DNA of 64,000 bases from Mesorhizobium sp. ORS 3324 (GTDB lineage: Bacteria > Pseudomonadota > Alphaproteobacteria > Rhizobiales > Rhizobiaceae), in the NCBI GenBank assembly GCA_000824825.2, contig LM655199.1:124001-188000 (forward strand), written 5' to 3'. Below, piece by piece: positions 34,988 to 43,177 of this stretch. A program made the translations under genes and the position numbers. The notes under the pieces are model-generated. The model saw only the letters and a list, made by a program, of their open reading frames with translations, was not told where the DNA came from and ran no database searches. The first letter of the stretch is position 1. Every line of letters begins with the position of its first letter.

Positions 34988-36172
34988 GTGTCGAACAGCG
35001 ATCAATCAGTAATTCTGGCTGCGGCGCCGCGCGCGCCGATCCCGGCGGCGGCCTATCTGCTCACCGGCTGCATCGCCGTCATCGGCTCCAACTCCCTGGT
35101 TCTCGGACCGATCGCACCGGCCGTCGCGGCATCGTTCGGAGCGAGCGTCCCGGCGGTGATGGCGGCTGCAGCTGCCTTCGGCCTCGGCACTTCGGCGAGC
35201 GCGCTTTTCCTTGCCCGCTATATCGACCGGATCGGTGCCCGCCGCATGCTGCAAGGCGCATTGCTGTTGCTCGCGCTGGCGCTCGTCGCCAGCGCGCTCG
35301 CGCCGACGGTGACGGCACTGGTCACGGCCCAACTCGTTGCCGGCATCGCTGCCGGTGTGGCCATGCCGGCGATCTATGCCAGCTCGGCGGCGATCGCGCC
35401 GCCCGGCCGCGAGAGCGGCACGATCGGCGTCGTGCTGACGGGCTGGACGCTCTCCATGGTCGCTGGCGTCTCGCTGTCGGCCGTGCTTGCCGACCTCATC
35501 CATTGGCGGGCGGTCTTTGCCGCCGTTGCGTTGTTGGCCGGAACCGCAGTCGCAGGTCTGTCGGTCAGCTCGCTGCGCGATGCCAGGAAGAGCGGTCCGG
35601 CGCCGTCGCCGCTCGAGGCGCTGGCCGTGCCCGGCATCGTGCCGCTGCTCATCGCCTGCGGCGCCTTCATGACCGCTTTTTATGGCGTCTACGGCTATCT
35701 CGGCGATCACCTCCACAAGGACCTCGGCGAGCCGGTCAGCGCCAACGGTCTGGCGGCAATCGCCTACGGCCTCGGCTTCGGCGCGGCGGCACTGCTCGAC
35801 GGCATCATCGACCGTCTAGGCGCGCGTCGCGTCATGCCGTTCGCCTATCTGCTGGTCGCCGCCGTCTATGTCGCGATGGCCTCGGCTAGTGGCGGCTTCG
35901 GCCTGCTGATGGCGACGATAGCCGTCTGGGGCCTTGCCAATCATTTCGGGCTCAACGTTCTCGTCATGCGCCTGACCGCGCTCGATCCCGCGCGGTTCGG
36001 CACCATCATGGGCCTGAACAGCGCGGTCACCTATCTCGCCGTCACCGTCGGCACCGCCGGTTTTGGTCCGCTCTATACCGGCCTCGGCTTCGCCAACTGC
36101 GCCTTGATCGCCGCCCTGCTGATGCTGGTGGCGGCGTCGGCCGCGGCATGGCGCTCGGCTGCTCGCCATTAA
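34988..36172 (+). CDS. MFS transporter (drug/arabinose-efflux-like)
   Basis: A 394-residue protein with twelve hydrophobic segments and the MFS loop 2-3 motif ARYIDRIGARRML. The N-terminal half matches AraJ/EmrD-like efflux proteins. The start is GTG 34988 with no visible ribosome-binding site, and the divergent Lrp gene begins only 48 bases away, so the transcript may be almost leaderless. The neighbouring Lrp regulator suggests export of an amino acid or a derivative; this is inference. Confidence 0.85.
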   Translation: MSNSDQSVILAAAPRAPIPAAAYLLTGCIAVIGSNSLVLGPIAPAVAASFGASVPAVMAAAAAFGLGTSASALFLARYIDRIGARRMLQGALLLLALALVASALAPTVTALVTAQLVAGIAAGVAMPAIYASSAAIAPPGRESGTIGVVLTGWTLSMVAGVSLSAVLADLIHWRAVFAAVALLAGTAVAGLSVSSLRDARKSGPAPSPLEALAVPGIVPLLIACGAFMTAFYGVYGYLGDHLHKDLGEPVSANGLAAIAYGLGFGAAALLDGIIDRLGARRVMPFAYLLVAAVYVAMASASGGFGLLMATIAVWGLANHFGLNVLVMRLTALDPARFGTIMGLNSAVTYLAVTVGTAGFGPLYTGLGFANCALIAALLMLVAASAAAWRSAARH

Positions 36173-36231
36173 GCTTGCGTCTGCGTTCGTTCCTTCGCTA
36201 AGGCTGGCTCCCGAACCGCACCGGAGCCACG

Positions 36232-36657
36232 ATGAAGACGACGCTCGAGATCACCGACGAGCCCTTGCCGCAGGATCTCGCCCGTGTCGGCGAGGGCTTG
36301 AGCGCTTTCAACGACAGCGATGTCGGCGCCTCGGGCCGCAAGACGCTAGCCGTCTTCGTGCGCGACGATGCCGGCGCGATCGTCGCCGGCATATCCGGTT
36401 ACACCGCCTGGGGCTGGCTCTACGTGCAATGGCTCTGGGTCGACGAGACGCTGCGCGGCCGGCGCATCGCCGCCGGCATGTTGGAGGCCGCCGAACGGGA
36501 AGCGGTGGCGCGCGGCTGCAAAGCTGCCTGGATCGACACCTTCAACCCGACCGCGGCGAAAGTTTATCAGCGCCAAGGCTATCAACCGTTCGGCACGCTC
36601 GCCGATTTCCCCGCCGGCCGCAGCCGCATCTTCCTGCAGAAGAAGCTGTCTTCCTGA
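36232..36657 (+). CDS. GNAT-family N-acetyltransferase
   Basis: A 141-residue GNAT protein with the acetyl-CoA loop region VDETLRGRRIAAGMLEAAE (motif A, consensus Q/RxxGxG/A seen as RGRRIA) and the motif B tail TFNPTAAKVYQRQGYQPFG. It is a single-gene unit 60 bases after the MFS gene. The substrate is unknown. Confidence 0.85.
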   Translation: MKTTLEITDEPLPQDLARVGEGLSAFNDSDVGASGRKTLAVFVRDDAGAIVAGISGYTAWGWLYVQWLWVDETLRGRRIAAGMLEAAEREAVARGCKAAWIDTFNPTAAKVYQRQGYQPFGTLADFPAGRSRIFLQKKLSS

Positions 36658-36670
36658 TCAGTCTTTGTTT

Positions 36671-36720
36671 TGACCATGATCTTTCCGAAAACCGGTCTCC
36701 ACTTTTCGGGATCATGGTCA
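36671..36720. repeat. Palindromic repeat overlapping the anmK stop codon
   Basis: A 50-base inverted repeat, TGACCATGATC / GATCATGGTCA at the outer arms with CCGAAAACCGG inside, related in core to 7178-7221. Its right arm supplies the stop codon of anmK (36718-36720), and the hairpin lies between two convergent genes where it could act as a terminator. Confidence 0.7.
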
Positions 36721-37833
36721 GCCCGCAAGCCTTCCGCCGCGCATCGGCTGCGGCACACCGGTTGTGCTCGGAAAGCTGATCGGCAGGCCGCGCAGCACGC
36801 GCACCGCCAGGAAGGCGAAGCACTCCGCCTCCACCGCATCCCCCTTCCAGCCGAGCGTTTCGGCCTGCACCACCTCGACACCGGCACGGCGGCCGAGCAT
36901 TGCCATCATCGTCGGGTTGCGGCGGCCGCCGCCGCTGACTGCCAGCCGCTTCGGCCGGCGCGGCAACAGGTCGAGCGCCTTGCCGACGGCCGAGACGGTG
37001 AAAGCCGTCAGCGTCGCCGCGCCATCCTCGGCGTTAAGCCCGTCCGCCATCGCCGCGGTGAAGTCGAAGCGGTCGAGCGATTTCGGGTAAGGCTTGGTGA
37101 GATAGGGATGTTGAAGCAGCCGCTCGAGCCTTGCCTCGTCGACCGTGCCCGCGGCTGCCAGCTTGCCGTCGCGGTCCATCTCGCCGAGACCTTTCGACTT
37201 GACGAAATCATTGACCGGCGCGTTGGCCGGCCCGGTGTCGAAGGCAATGATGTTGTCCTTGCCGTCCCACCAGGTGATGTTGCCGACGCCGCCGAGATTG
37301 AGCACGGCGGTGTCGCCGCTGGCGTCCGCTTCCTTCAGCAGCGCCGCGTGGTACGCGGCGGCCAAAGGCGCGCCTTGTCCGCCTGCCGCCACATCGGCCG
37401 AGCGGAAATCATAGGCGACCTTGGTGCCGAGCAGCGCTGCCATCAACTCGCCGTCGCCGAGCTGGCGGGTGCGGCCGATCCGCCCCGGCTGCGGGGCGCG
37501 GTGCAGCACGGTCTGGCCGTGGAAGCCGACGACGCCGATATCGGCCATGGTCATCCCCTGGCTCTCGACGAGATCCCTGACCGCGGCCGACTGCGCGCGC
37601 GTCAGCGCCTCCTCGGCCTCGCGGAAGATCGCGGGTTCCGGCCCTTGGAAGTTCCAGGCGCGCGCCTGGCGCAGCGTTTCTTCAAGCAGGTCGCGGATCG
37701 ATTGCGGATAGGGGGCCAAAGTATAGGTGCCGAAATCGGCGATGCGCTCGCCGTCGGTCTTGATCAGCGCCACGTCGATGTTGCCGTCAAGCACCGTGCC
37801 GGTCATCAGGCCGACGGCCCAGATTGGTTCCAT
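36718..37833 (-). CDS. anmK: Anhydro-N-acetylmuramic acid kinase
   Basis: AnmK opens and phosphorylates 1,6-anhydro-MurNAc released from peptidoglycan, giving MurNAc 6-phosphate for recycling. The 371-residue protein starts MEPIWAVGLMTGTVLDGNID, with the catalytic Asp in the LDG motif, and has VVGFHGQTVLHRA, LNLGGVGNITW, FDTGPANAPVND, VSGGGRRNPTMM and the C-terminal GVPQPMRGGRLAG. ATG 37833 lies behind GAGGAG; the longer frame to 37914 is not needed. No murQ gene is adjacent. Confidence 0.94.
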   Translation of the reverse strand: MEPIWAVGLMTGTVLDGNIDVALIKTDGERIADFGTYTLAPYPQSIRDLLEETLRQARAWNFQGPEPAIFREAEEALTRAQSAAVRDLVESQGMTMADIGVVGFHGQTVLHRAPQPGRIGRTRQLGDGELMAALLGTKVAYDFRSADVAAGGQGAPLAAAYHAALLKEADASGDTAVLNLGGVGNITWWDGKDNIIAFDTGPANAPVNDFVKSKGLGEMDRDGKLAAAGTVDEARLERLLQHPYLTKPYPKSLDRFDFTAAMADGLNAEDGAATLTAFTVSAVGKALDLLPRRPKRLAVSGGGRRNPTMMAMLGRRAGVEVVQAETLGWKGDAVEAECFAFLAVRVLRGLPISFPSTTGVPQPMRGGRLAG

Positions 37834-38140
37834 GGTCGCTCCTCGAATCGCCGTTGGATCACGTGTCGGATGGATCGGTGCGGCAGGCAAGTCCTTCGCG
37901 GACGCTGAAGGCAATCGGGTCAGGATTTGAGTTGCTTCTTGCGACCGCCGACGTCGACGATTTTATCCGGTGCCGAGACGATTGCCCTGAGCCCTGATGG
38001 ACTTGCCGCCTATGCCGACCAGCATTTTGCGTCGAGCCGCGAAAATCGAGCAACGCCGTCCTTGCCTCTTGCCGCCGAAGGCGCGAGCTTGTGCGCCCGT
38101 CGGCATCTGCCGACCGGCAACATCGCAAGGAGGAAACGAC
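37834..38140. other. Intergenic region between anmK and the SDR gene
   Basis: 307 bases between divergent genes. I see no gene, hairpin or clear promoter. Reading frames crossing it lack ribosome-binding sites and family motifs. The last part (AAGGAGGAAACGAC) is the ribosome-binding site of the SDR gene. Confidence 0.5.
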
Positions 38141-38830
38141 ATGGCAGCCAATGTCGCAGTGATCGCCGGCGCAGGAGCTGGCCTCAGCGCTTCGCTGGCG
38201 CGGCTCCTCGGCAAGGAAGGTTTCCGCGTCGTGCTTGCCGCCCGCAATGTCGACAAGCTCGCTGCGCTGGTCCAGGAGACCGGCGCGCAGGCGGTCGAAA
38301 TCGATGTGTCGGATGCCGCCTCCGTCGCACGGCTATTCGAGGCGGCCGACAAGGCCGGCTCGCTCGAAATTGCCGTCTTCAATGCCAGCGGCCGCACGCG
38401 TGGCCCGATCGCCGAGCTCGATCCCGAGGCGGTCAAACAGGCCCTGCTCGTCGGCGCCTATGGCGGCTTCCTGGTCGGCCAGCAGGCGGCCCGCCGACTT
38501 CTTGCGCGCGGCTCCGGCTCGATCCTGTTCACGGGCGCGACCGCGAGCCTCAAAGGCTTCTCCGGCTCGGCCGGTTTCGCCATGCCAAAATTCGGGCTAC
38601 GCGGGCTGGCACAGTCGATGGCGCGCGAGCTTGGTCCGAAGAACGTCCATGTCGCGCACTTCATCATCGACGGCCAGATCGAGCCGCCCGGACAGGCCGC
38701 CGATCCCGACCGTCCCGACAGCCGCCTTTCGCCGGACGCGATCGCCGAAACCTACCTCGCGGTCCATCGTCAGCATCGCAGCGCCTGGAGCTTCGAGGTT
38801 GAGCTCAGGCCCTGGGTCGAGACGTTCTGA
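38141..38830 (+). CDS. SDR-family protein lacking the canonical Ser and Tyr
   Basis: A 229-residue classical-length SDR with cofactor motif AGAGAGLSASLARLLGKEGF (10-29) and the NASG motif (81-84). The active-site YxxxK is FAMPK (F146, K150), and the position 13 residues before it, normally Ser, is Ala133. A group of proteobacterial SDR-like proteins shares this FxxxK form from memory. It may be catalytically altered or use other residues. The start has AAGGAGG. Stand-alone gene. Confidence 0.82.
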   Translation: MAANVAVIAGAGAGLSASLARLLGKEGFRVVLAARNVDKLAALVQETGAQAVEIDVSDAASVARLFEAADKAGSLEIAVFNASGRTRGPIAELDPEAVKQALLVGAYGGFLVGQQAARRLLARGSGSILFTGATASLKGFSGSAGFAMPKFGLRGLAQSMARELGPKNVHVAHFIIDGQIEPPGQAADPDRPDSRLSPDAIAETYLAVHRQHRSAWSFEVELRPWVETF

Positions 38831-39024
38831 CGGTCCGCACCAGCTTGCGAACAATTATGTGGCGCTAGCATCGCTCGCGTTATATTAGCATGAGAGCATG
38901 TCTCGTTGCTCTGGCCACTCGCAATATTTAAAGCTTTAAAAGACACGTTTGCTTAACTTCGGCGTGCATACTGACAATTGGTCGGATTTGTTGTCCGGCT
39001 CTCCTGCACGAATTGAGAATACGC

Positions 39025-39855
39025 ATGTCGCTTACACGTCGTACCTTGCTTGCGGCCGGAGGCGGCGGGTTGCTGATCGCGCAAGCGCAGGCGGCGACCG
39101 CTCAGGCTGAAAATGCCCCAAACCCCATCGCGAGCGACAATAAGCTGCGCATCGCCATGCCGGCCTTCGCTTCCGATCCGTTCTTCCCGGGCGACGGTGC
39201 GGGGGACAGGGGCATAGACATGGAGCTCGCCCGCGGCATAGCCGCGGAGCTCGGCGTCGAGCCGGCGTTCGACCGATCGGCAGTAACCTTCGACGGCATG
39301 GTGAAGCAGCTGATGTCCGGCCAGGCCGACATTGCGATCGGCAAGCTTAGCCGCACCCTTCGGCGCGGCCGCTCGATCCTCTATTCCCGGCCTTATGCCA
39401 TGCTGCATCAAGGGCTGCTCGCCAACCGCCTCAACCTGGCGCGCCTTACGCAGGGCAAGCCGCCGGAACAGATCATCCGCGACTTCTCGGGCGATCTCGG
39501 CGTGATCGAGGGTTCATCATTCGCCACCTATGCGGCCACGACCTTCCCGCATGCGCAGGTCCACCGCTTCGCGGGCTGGGACATGGTCGTCGATGCGATC
39601 CGCAATGGCACGATCGACATGGCCTACCGCGACGATTTCGAGATCAAGAAGCTGATGGTCGACGATCCGTCGATGACGGTCGTGGCGCGCTCGATAACGC
39701 TGACGGACAAGGTCGATACGATCGCGGTCGGCGTCCGGCCGGACAATCCGCATCTCGCGGCCTTCGTCGATCTTTATCTCGATCTCGCGCGCGGTCAGCA
39801 GGTGCTCAACACCGACGAGATCATCGCTCGCTATCGCCAAGGGAGCAAAGTCTGA
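39025..39855 (+). CDS. Amino acid-type periplasmic binding protein beside a DAACS symporter
   Basis: A 276-residue SBP_bac_3 protein. The leader MSLTRRTLLAAGGGGLL carries a twin-arginine-like pair and is cut near AATAQA. The mature part includes DNKLRIAMPAF, GIDMELARGIAAELGVEP and AVTFDGMVKQLMSGQADIAIGKLSRT, typical of polar-amino-acid binders, with the lobe-2 IRNGTIDMAYRDD. There is no ABC permease: the next gene, two bases later, is a secondary symporter. ATG 39025 is used; a TTG at 39013 is possible. Confidence 0.83.
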   Translation: MSLTRRTLLAAGGGGLLIAQAQAATAQAENAPNPIASDNKLRIAMPAFASDPFFPGDGAGDRGIDMELARGIAAELGVEPAFDRSAVTFDGMVKQLMSGQADIAIGKLSRTLRRGRSILYSRPYAMLHQGLLANRLNLARLTQGKPPEQIIRDFSGDLGVIEGSSFATYAATTFPHAQVHRFAGWDMVVDAIRNGTIDMAYRDDFEIKKLMVDDPSMTVVARSITLTDKVDTIAVGVRPDNPHLAAFVDLYLDLARGQQVLNTDEIIARYRQGSKV

Positions 39856-39857
39856 CG

Positions 39858-41222
39858 ATGACCGCCGCCGACGTAGCCGCACCCCTGCCTCTCGATTGGC
39901 GCCAGGCGGCGAGACGCATCTTGCGCTCGCCGGCGACCACGCTCGCGATGATCGCGGCGGGGATTCTTTGCGGCCTCTACTATCCGGGCTTTTCCCATGC
40001 GATCAGCCCGGTCGCGCAGGTCTACTTGAATTTCCTCAAGATGGTCGTCCTGCCTTATCTGGTCTCGTCGGTGATCTTTTCCATCACGGCGATGGTCCAG
40101 GATCCGAAGTCGGTCCGTTACCTCGGCAAGGTGGGCATAGCCGTGCTGGTCGTGTCTTTCCTCGCCGTGCTGGTGAGCGGCACATATTCGCTGATCCTCC
40201 AGCCGGGCCAGATCGAGAATCCGCAGTCGCGCATCGAGCTCGGCGAGTTCATCAATTCCCAGGGCAGCGTATCCACCGATCTAGCATTCCCGTTCCAGCC
40301 GCCGCCAGTCAATGAGGGCGCCAAGGGCGAGCATTCGATCCTGCTCGACCTGGTGCCGAACAATGTCTTCAACGCGCTGGCCTCCGGCCAGACCATCCAG
40401 GTCCTGCTGTTCTGCCTGCTTTTCGGGCTCGCTATGGGCAAGATCCCGCAGCCCTCGTCCATGAGCCTGTCGCAGGCGCTCAACGCCGTCTACCGGGCCT
40501 GCACGGTGCTCACCAATTGGTTCGTCTGGGGACTACCCTTTGCGACCTTCATCCTGATCGCCGACCAGACCGCCTCGACCGGAACCAGGCCGCTCACGCT
40601 GATGGGCGGCTACCTCGTGGTGATGGGGCTTTCCTGCCTCACATTCCTCGCCGGCGCATTCGCCATTATCGCCATCCGGTCGCGGCGTAGCTACTGGACC
40701 ACGATCAAGACCCTTCAGCCCCTTCTCATGGTGGCGATCACCACCCGCTCCACGGTCGCCTCGCTTCCGTGGGTCATCAATCTGTTGAGCGAGCGGCTGA
40801 GGTTCAGCCTGGTAGTCGTCGAGCTGCTCGTGCCGCTGCAGGCCGCATTGCTGCGCACGGGCCCGGCGCTGGTCTACACCTCGGGCGCGCTGTTCATCGC
40901 CCAACTCTACGGTCATCCGCTGGCAATCCCGGACCTTCTGCTCGTCGGCATCGTCTCGGCGCTCCTCGCGCTCACGACCGGCGGCATGGGCAGCCTGCTC
41001 ATCCTGTCGCAGATGTCCATCGTGTGCGGCTACCTGAAGCTTCCCTTCGAGGCGGCATTCGCCCTGTTCGTCGCGGTCGATGCGGCCGTGGATACGTTCA
41101 TGACGCTGTCCAGCGTCAGCACCATCGCGGCGAGCACGGCGATGATCGCGCCGAGCCACCGGGAGACGGCGCAGCCTGCCGACGCCGTCCCGGAAGTGCT
41201 CGAGGCCGAGCCCGTCCGATGA
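39858..41222 (+). CDS. Dicarboxylate/amino acid:cation symporter (DAACS, GltP/DctA-like)
   Basis: A 454-residue transporter with about eight membrane spans and two re-entrant loops. Recognisable blocks are VYLNFLKMVVLPYLVSSVIFSI near the N-terminus, the serine/threonine-rich hairpin region around TTRSTVASLPWVINL, and TTGGMGSLLILSQMS near the C-terminus. The canonical NMDGT motif is not obvious, so it is a divergent member. It would co-import an acidic amino acid or dicarboxylate with H+ or Na+. It overlaps the racemase gene by ATGA. Confidence 0.85.
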   Translation: MTAADVAAPLPLDWRQAARRILRSPATTLAMIAAGILCGLYYPGFSHAISPVAQVYLNFLKMVVLPYLVSSVIFSITAMVQDPKSVRYLGKVGIAVLVVSFLAVLVSGTYSLILQPGQIENPQSRIELGEFINSQGSVSTDLAFPFQPPPVNEGAKGEHSILLDLVPNNVFNALASGQTIQVLLFCLLFGLAMGKIPQPSSMSLSQALNAVYRACTVLTNWFVWGLPFATFILIADQTASTGTRPLTLMGGYLVVMGLSCLTFLAGAFAIIAIRSRRSYWTTIKTLQPLLMVAITTRSTVASLPWVINLLSERLRFSLVVVELLVPLQAALLRTGPALVYTSGALFIAQLYGHPLAIPDLLLVGIVSALLALTTGGMGSLLILSQMSIVCGYLKLPFEAAFALFVAVDAAVDTFMTLSSVSTIAASTAMIAPSHRETAQPADAVPEVLEAEPVR

Positions 41223-42007
41223 TCGACGACAGCATCCGCCCGCAGCTCGGCGTCATAGGCGGTCTCGGACCGCTTGCTTCGGCGGACTTCTACGTCAAGC
41301 TGACCCGGATGACCGAGGCGCTCCACGACAACGAGCATGTGCCCGCCGTCATCCTCAGCGTGCCGCAGCTGCCCGACAGGACCGAAGCGATCCTCGCCGG
41401 CCATGACGGGCCGCTGGCGCCCCTGCAGGCCGCGGTGGCGACGCTCAATGCGCTCGGCGTTGCCTGTATCGCGATGCCGTGCAACACCGCCCATCATTGG
41501 TACGACAAGCTGGCGGAAAACTCGCAAGCTGAGATCATTCATATCGGCGACGCGGTGGTGGCGGAAATCCGTCGCAGCCTGGACCGGGGCAGGGTCGCGA
41601 ACCTCGCAACGCGGGGCACGCTGGTTTCCGGCTTCTACCAGCGCCGGATATCGGCAGCGGGGTTCGACCTCTGTCTTCCCGCAATCGCGGAGTTCCAGGA
41701 GCGGGTCGACAGCGCGATCGCCCTCGTCAAGGCCGGCTCGATCGTCGATGCGGCGATTGAGACCGAGCGCGCCCTTCATCTCGCGCAATTGGCCGGCGCC
41801 GATGCCGCCCTTCTCGGCTGCACTGAGCTGTCGGTGGTGGCAGCCAGCCTCAGCGACACGAACGGATTGGTGGTCATCGACAGCAATGCGGCCCTGGCGC
41901 GGGCCTGCCTGATGCGATTGGGCTTCGGTGTGCAGGAAGCTAGAGGCCTGCCGACCGTGTCGCGGCTGCCGGGACAGGATCGATTGCCTTGGCAGCGGGC
42001 CTCGTAG
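41219..42007 (+). CDS. Aspartate/glutamate racemase family protein
   Basis: A 262-residue PLP-independent racemase fold protein with GVIGGLGPLASADFYVKL at the N-terminus and both catalytic cysteines, C88 in AMPCNTAHHW and C201 in LLGCTELSVV. This is the YgeA/aspartate racemase arrangement. Its coupling to a binding protein and acidic-amino-acid symporter suggests the imported ligand is a D- or L-acidic amino acid that is racemised on entry. Confidence 0.87.
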   Translation: MIDDSIRPQLGVIGGLGPLASADFYVKLTRMTEALHDNEHVPAVILSVPQLPDRTEAILAGHDGPLAPLQAAVATLNALGVACIAMPCNTAHHWYDKLAENSQAEIIHIGDAVVAEIRRSLDRGRVANLATRGTLVSGFYQRRISAAGFDLCLPAIAEFQERVDSAIALVKAGSIVDAAIETERALHLAQLAGADAALLGCTELSVVAASLSDTNGLVVIDSNAALARACLMRLGFGVQEARGLPTVSRLPGQDRLPWQRAS

Positions 42008-42146
42008 TGCTTCGAGCGTTCGCCAGGTCGGGCATTTGGGCCGGCGGCCAGCATTCTCCAAGTCATAAAATCTTTGAGAGAATATTTTCCGCGTTCCGCC
42101 TGAGAGGAAAAGCGCTTCGTTGCCCAGCCGGGCAGCATTGGCGATG

Positions 42147-42212
42147 CTTCATCAAGGCTTGGCATTCCGCCGGGTCGAGCTTCATCAAGGCTTGGCATTC
42201 CGCCGGGTCGAA
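42147..42212. repeat. Tandem 33-base direct repeat upstream of metQ
   Basis: Two head-to-tail copies of a 33-base unit beginning CTTCATCAAGGCTTGGCATT (42147-42179 and 42180-42212), identical except for the last base. They lie 30 bases before the metQ start, in the 235-base leader region, where copy-number change would alter spacing of the promoter or leader. The rest of the gap holds nothing I recognise; no SAM riboswitch motif was seen. Confidence 0.85.
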
Positions 42213-42242
42213 AAGAGATTTCAGGATCGCTAGGAACGCACC

Positions 42243-43094
42243 ATGTCTGAACGCGGCAACGCTTCAAATCCTCTCGTCACGTCATTCACCAGGCGCGCCG
42301 GACTTGCCGCGCTTCTCGCCGCGACATTGACCGTCATCGGGGTCGCCGCGCCGTCGCCTTCCTTCGCCGAGGACAAGAAGGTGATCAAGGTCGGCATCAT
42401 CAGCGGCGAGGACGAAGATGTCTGGCGCGTCGTCACCGCCGAGGCGGCCAAGAAAGGGCTGACGATCGAGACCGTCGTCTTCAACGACTACACTCAGCCC
42501 AACGAGGCGCTTGAACGCGGCGAGATCGACGCCAACGCCTTCCAGCACAAGCCCTATCTCGACAACCAGATCAAGACGCAAGGCTATCACATCGTGCCGG
42601 TCGGCTATACCGGCGTCTGGCCGATCGGCCTCTATTCGAAGAAGCACGCCAAGGTCGCCGACCTGCCGGAAGGCGCCGTCATCGGCGTGCCGAACGATCC
42701 CTCCAACGAAGGCCGCGCGCTGCATGTCCTGGAGCACGAAGGACTGATCAAGCTGAAGGACGGCACCGGCATCCTGGCGACGACCGCCGACATTGCCGAG
42801 AACCCGAAAAAGGTCGAGATCAAGGAACTCGACGCCGGCATCGTCGGCCGCTCGGTCGACGACCTCGACGCGGCTGTCGTCAACACCGACTGGGCGCTGA
42901 AGAGCGGGCTCACGCCGGAAAACCGCATCGCACAGGAGCCGGTGGCCGACAATCCCTACCGCAACTTCATCGCGGTCAAGGCCGGCAGCGAGAACGAGCC
43001 CTGGGTGAAGACGCTGGTCGCCTCCTACCAAAACGACACGGTGAAGGCCGAGTTCGACAAGGTCTACAAAGGCACCGGGATCAGCGCCTATTGA
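42243..43094 (+). CDS. metQ: Methionine ABC transporter substrate-binding protein
   Basis: A 283-residue NlpA/MetQ-family protein with a Sec signal cut near PSFA-EDKK and the family core VIKVGIISGEDEDVW, LERGEIDANAFQHKPYLDNQ, GYTGVWPIGLYS and VPNDPSNEGRALHVLE. Unlike enterobacterial MetQ it has no lipobox cysteine and should be a soluble periplasmic protein. It is first in the metQ-metN-metI order; the ligand is D/L-methionine by family. Confidence 0.9.
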   Translation: MSERGNASNPLVTSFTRRAGLAALLAATLTVIGVAAPSPSFAEDKKVIKVGIISGEDEDVWRVVTAEAAKKGLTIETVVFNDYTQPNEALERGEIDANAFQHKPYLDNQIKTQGYHIVPVGYTGVWPIGLYSKKHAKVADLPEGAVIGVPNDPSNEGRALHVLEHEGLIKLKDGTGILATTADIAENPKKVEIKELDAGIVGRSVDDLDAAVVNTDWALKSGLTPENRIAQEPVADNPYRNFIAVKAGSENEPWVKTLVASYQNDTVKAEFDKVYKGTGISAY

Positions 43095-43117
43095 TCGGGG
43101 CGTGGCAGACAGGAACG

Positions 43118-43143
43118 GGCGGCCCGTCGTTGAGCGGGCCGCC
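43118..43143 (+). terminator. Hairpin between metQ and metN (attenuator-like)
   Basis: A perfect nine-pair GC stem GGCGGCCCG / CGGGCCGCC with an eight-base loop, followed by GTCGTATTTG. Between a binding protein and its ATPase, such a structure typically lowers downstream transcript or protects the upstream mRNA end. Confidence 0.55.
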
Positions 43144-43177
43144 GTCGTATTTGCGCAGCGCTGAAGCGGACAGAGAG

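Noticed and set aside
42008..42242. SAM riboswitch upstream of metQ
   Set aside because: I looked for SAM-II and S-box core blocks and found none; only the tandem repeat stands out.
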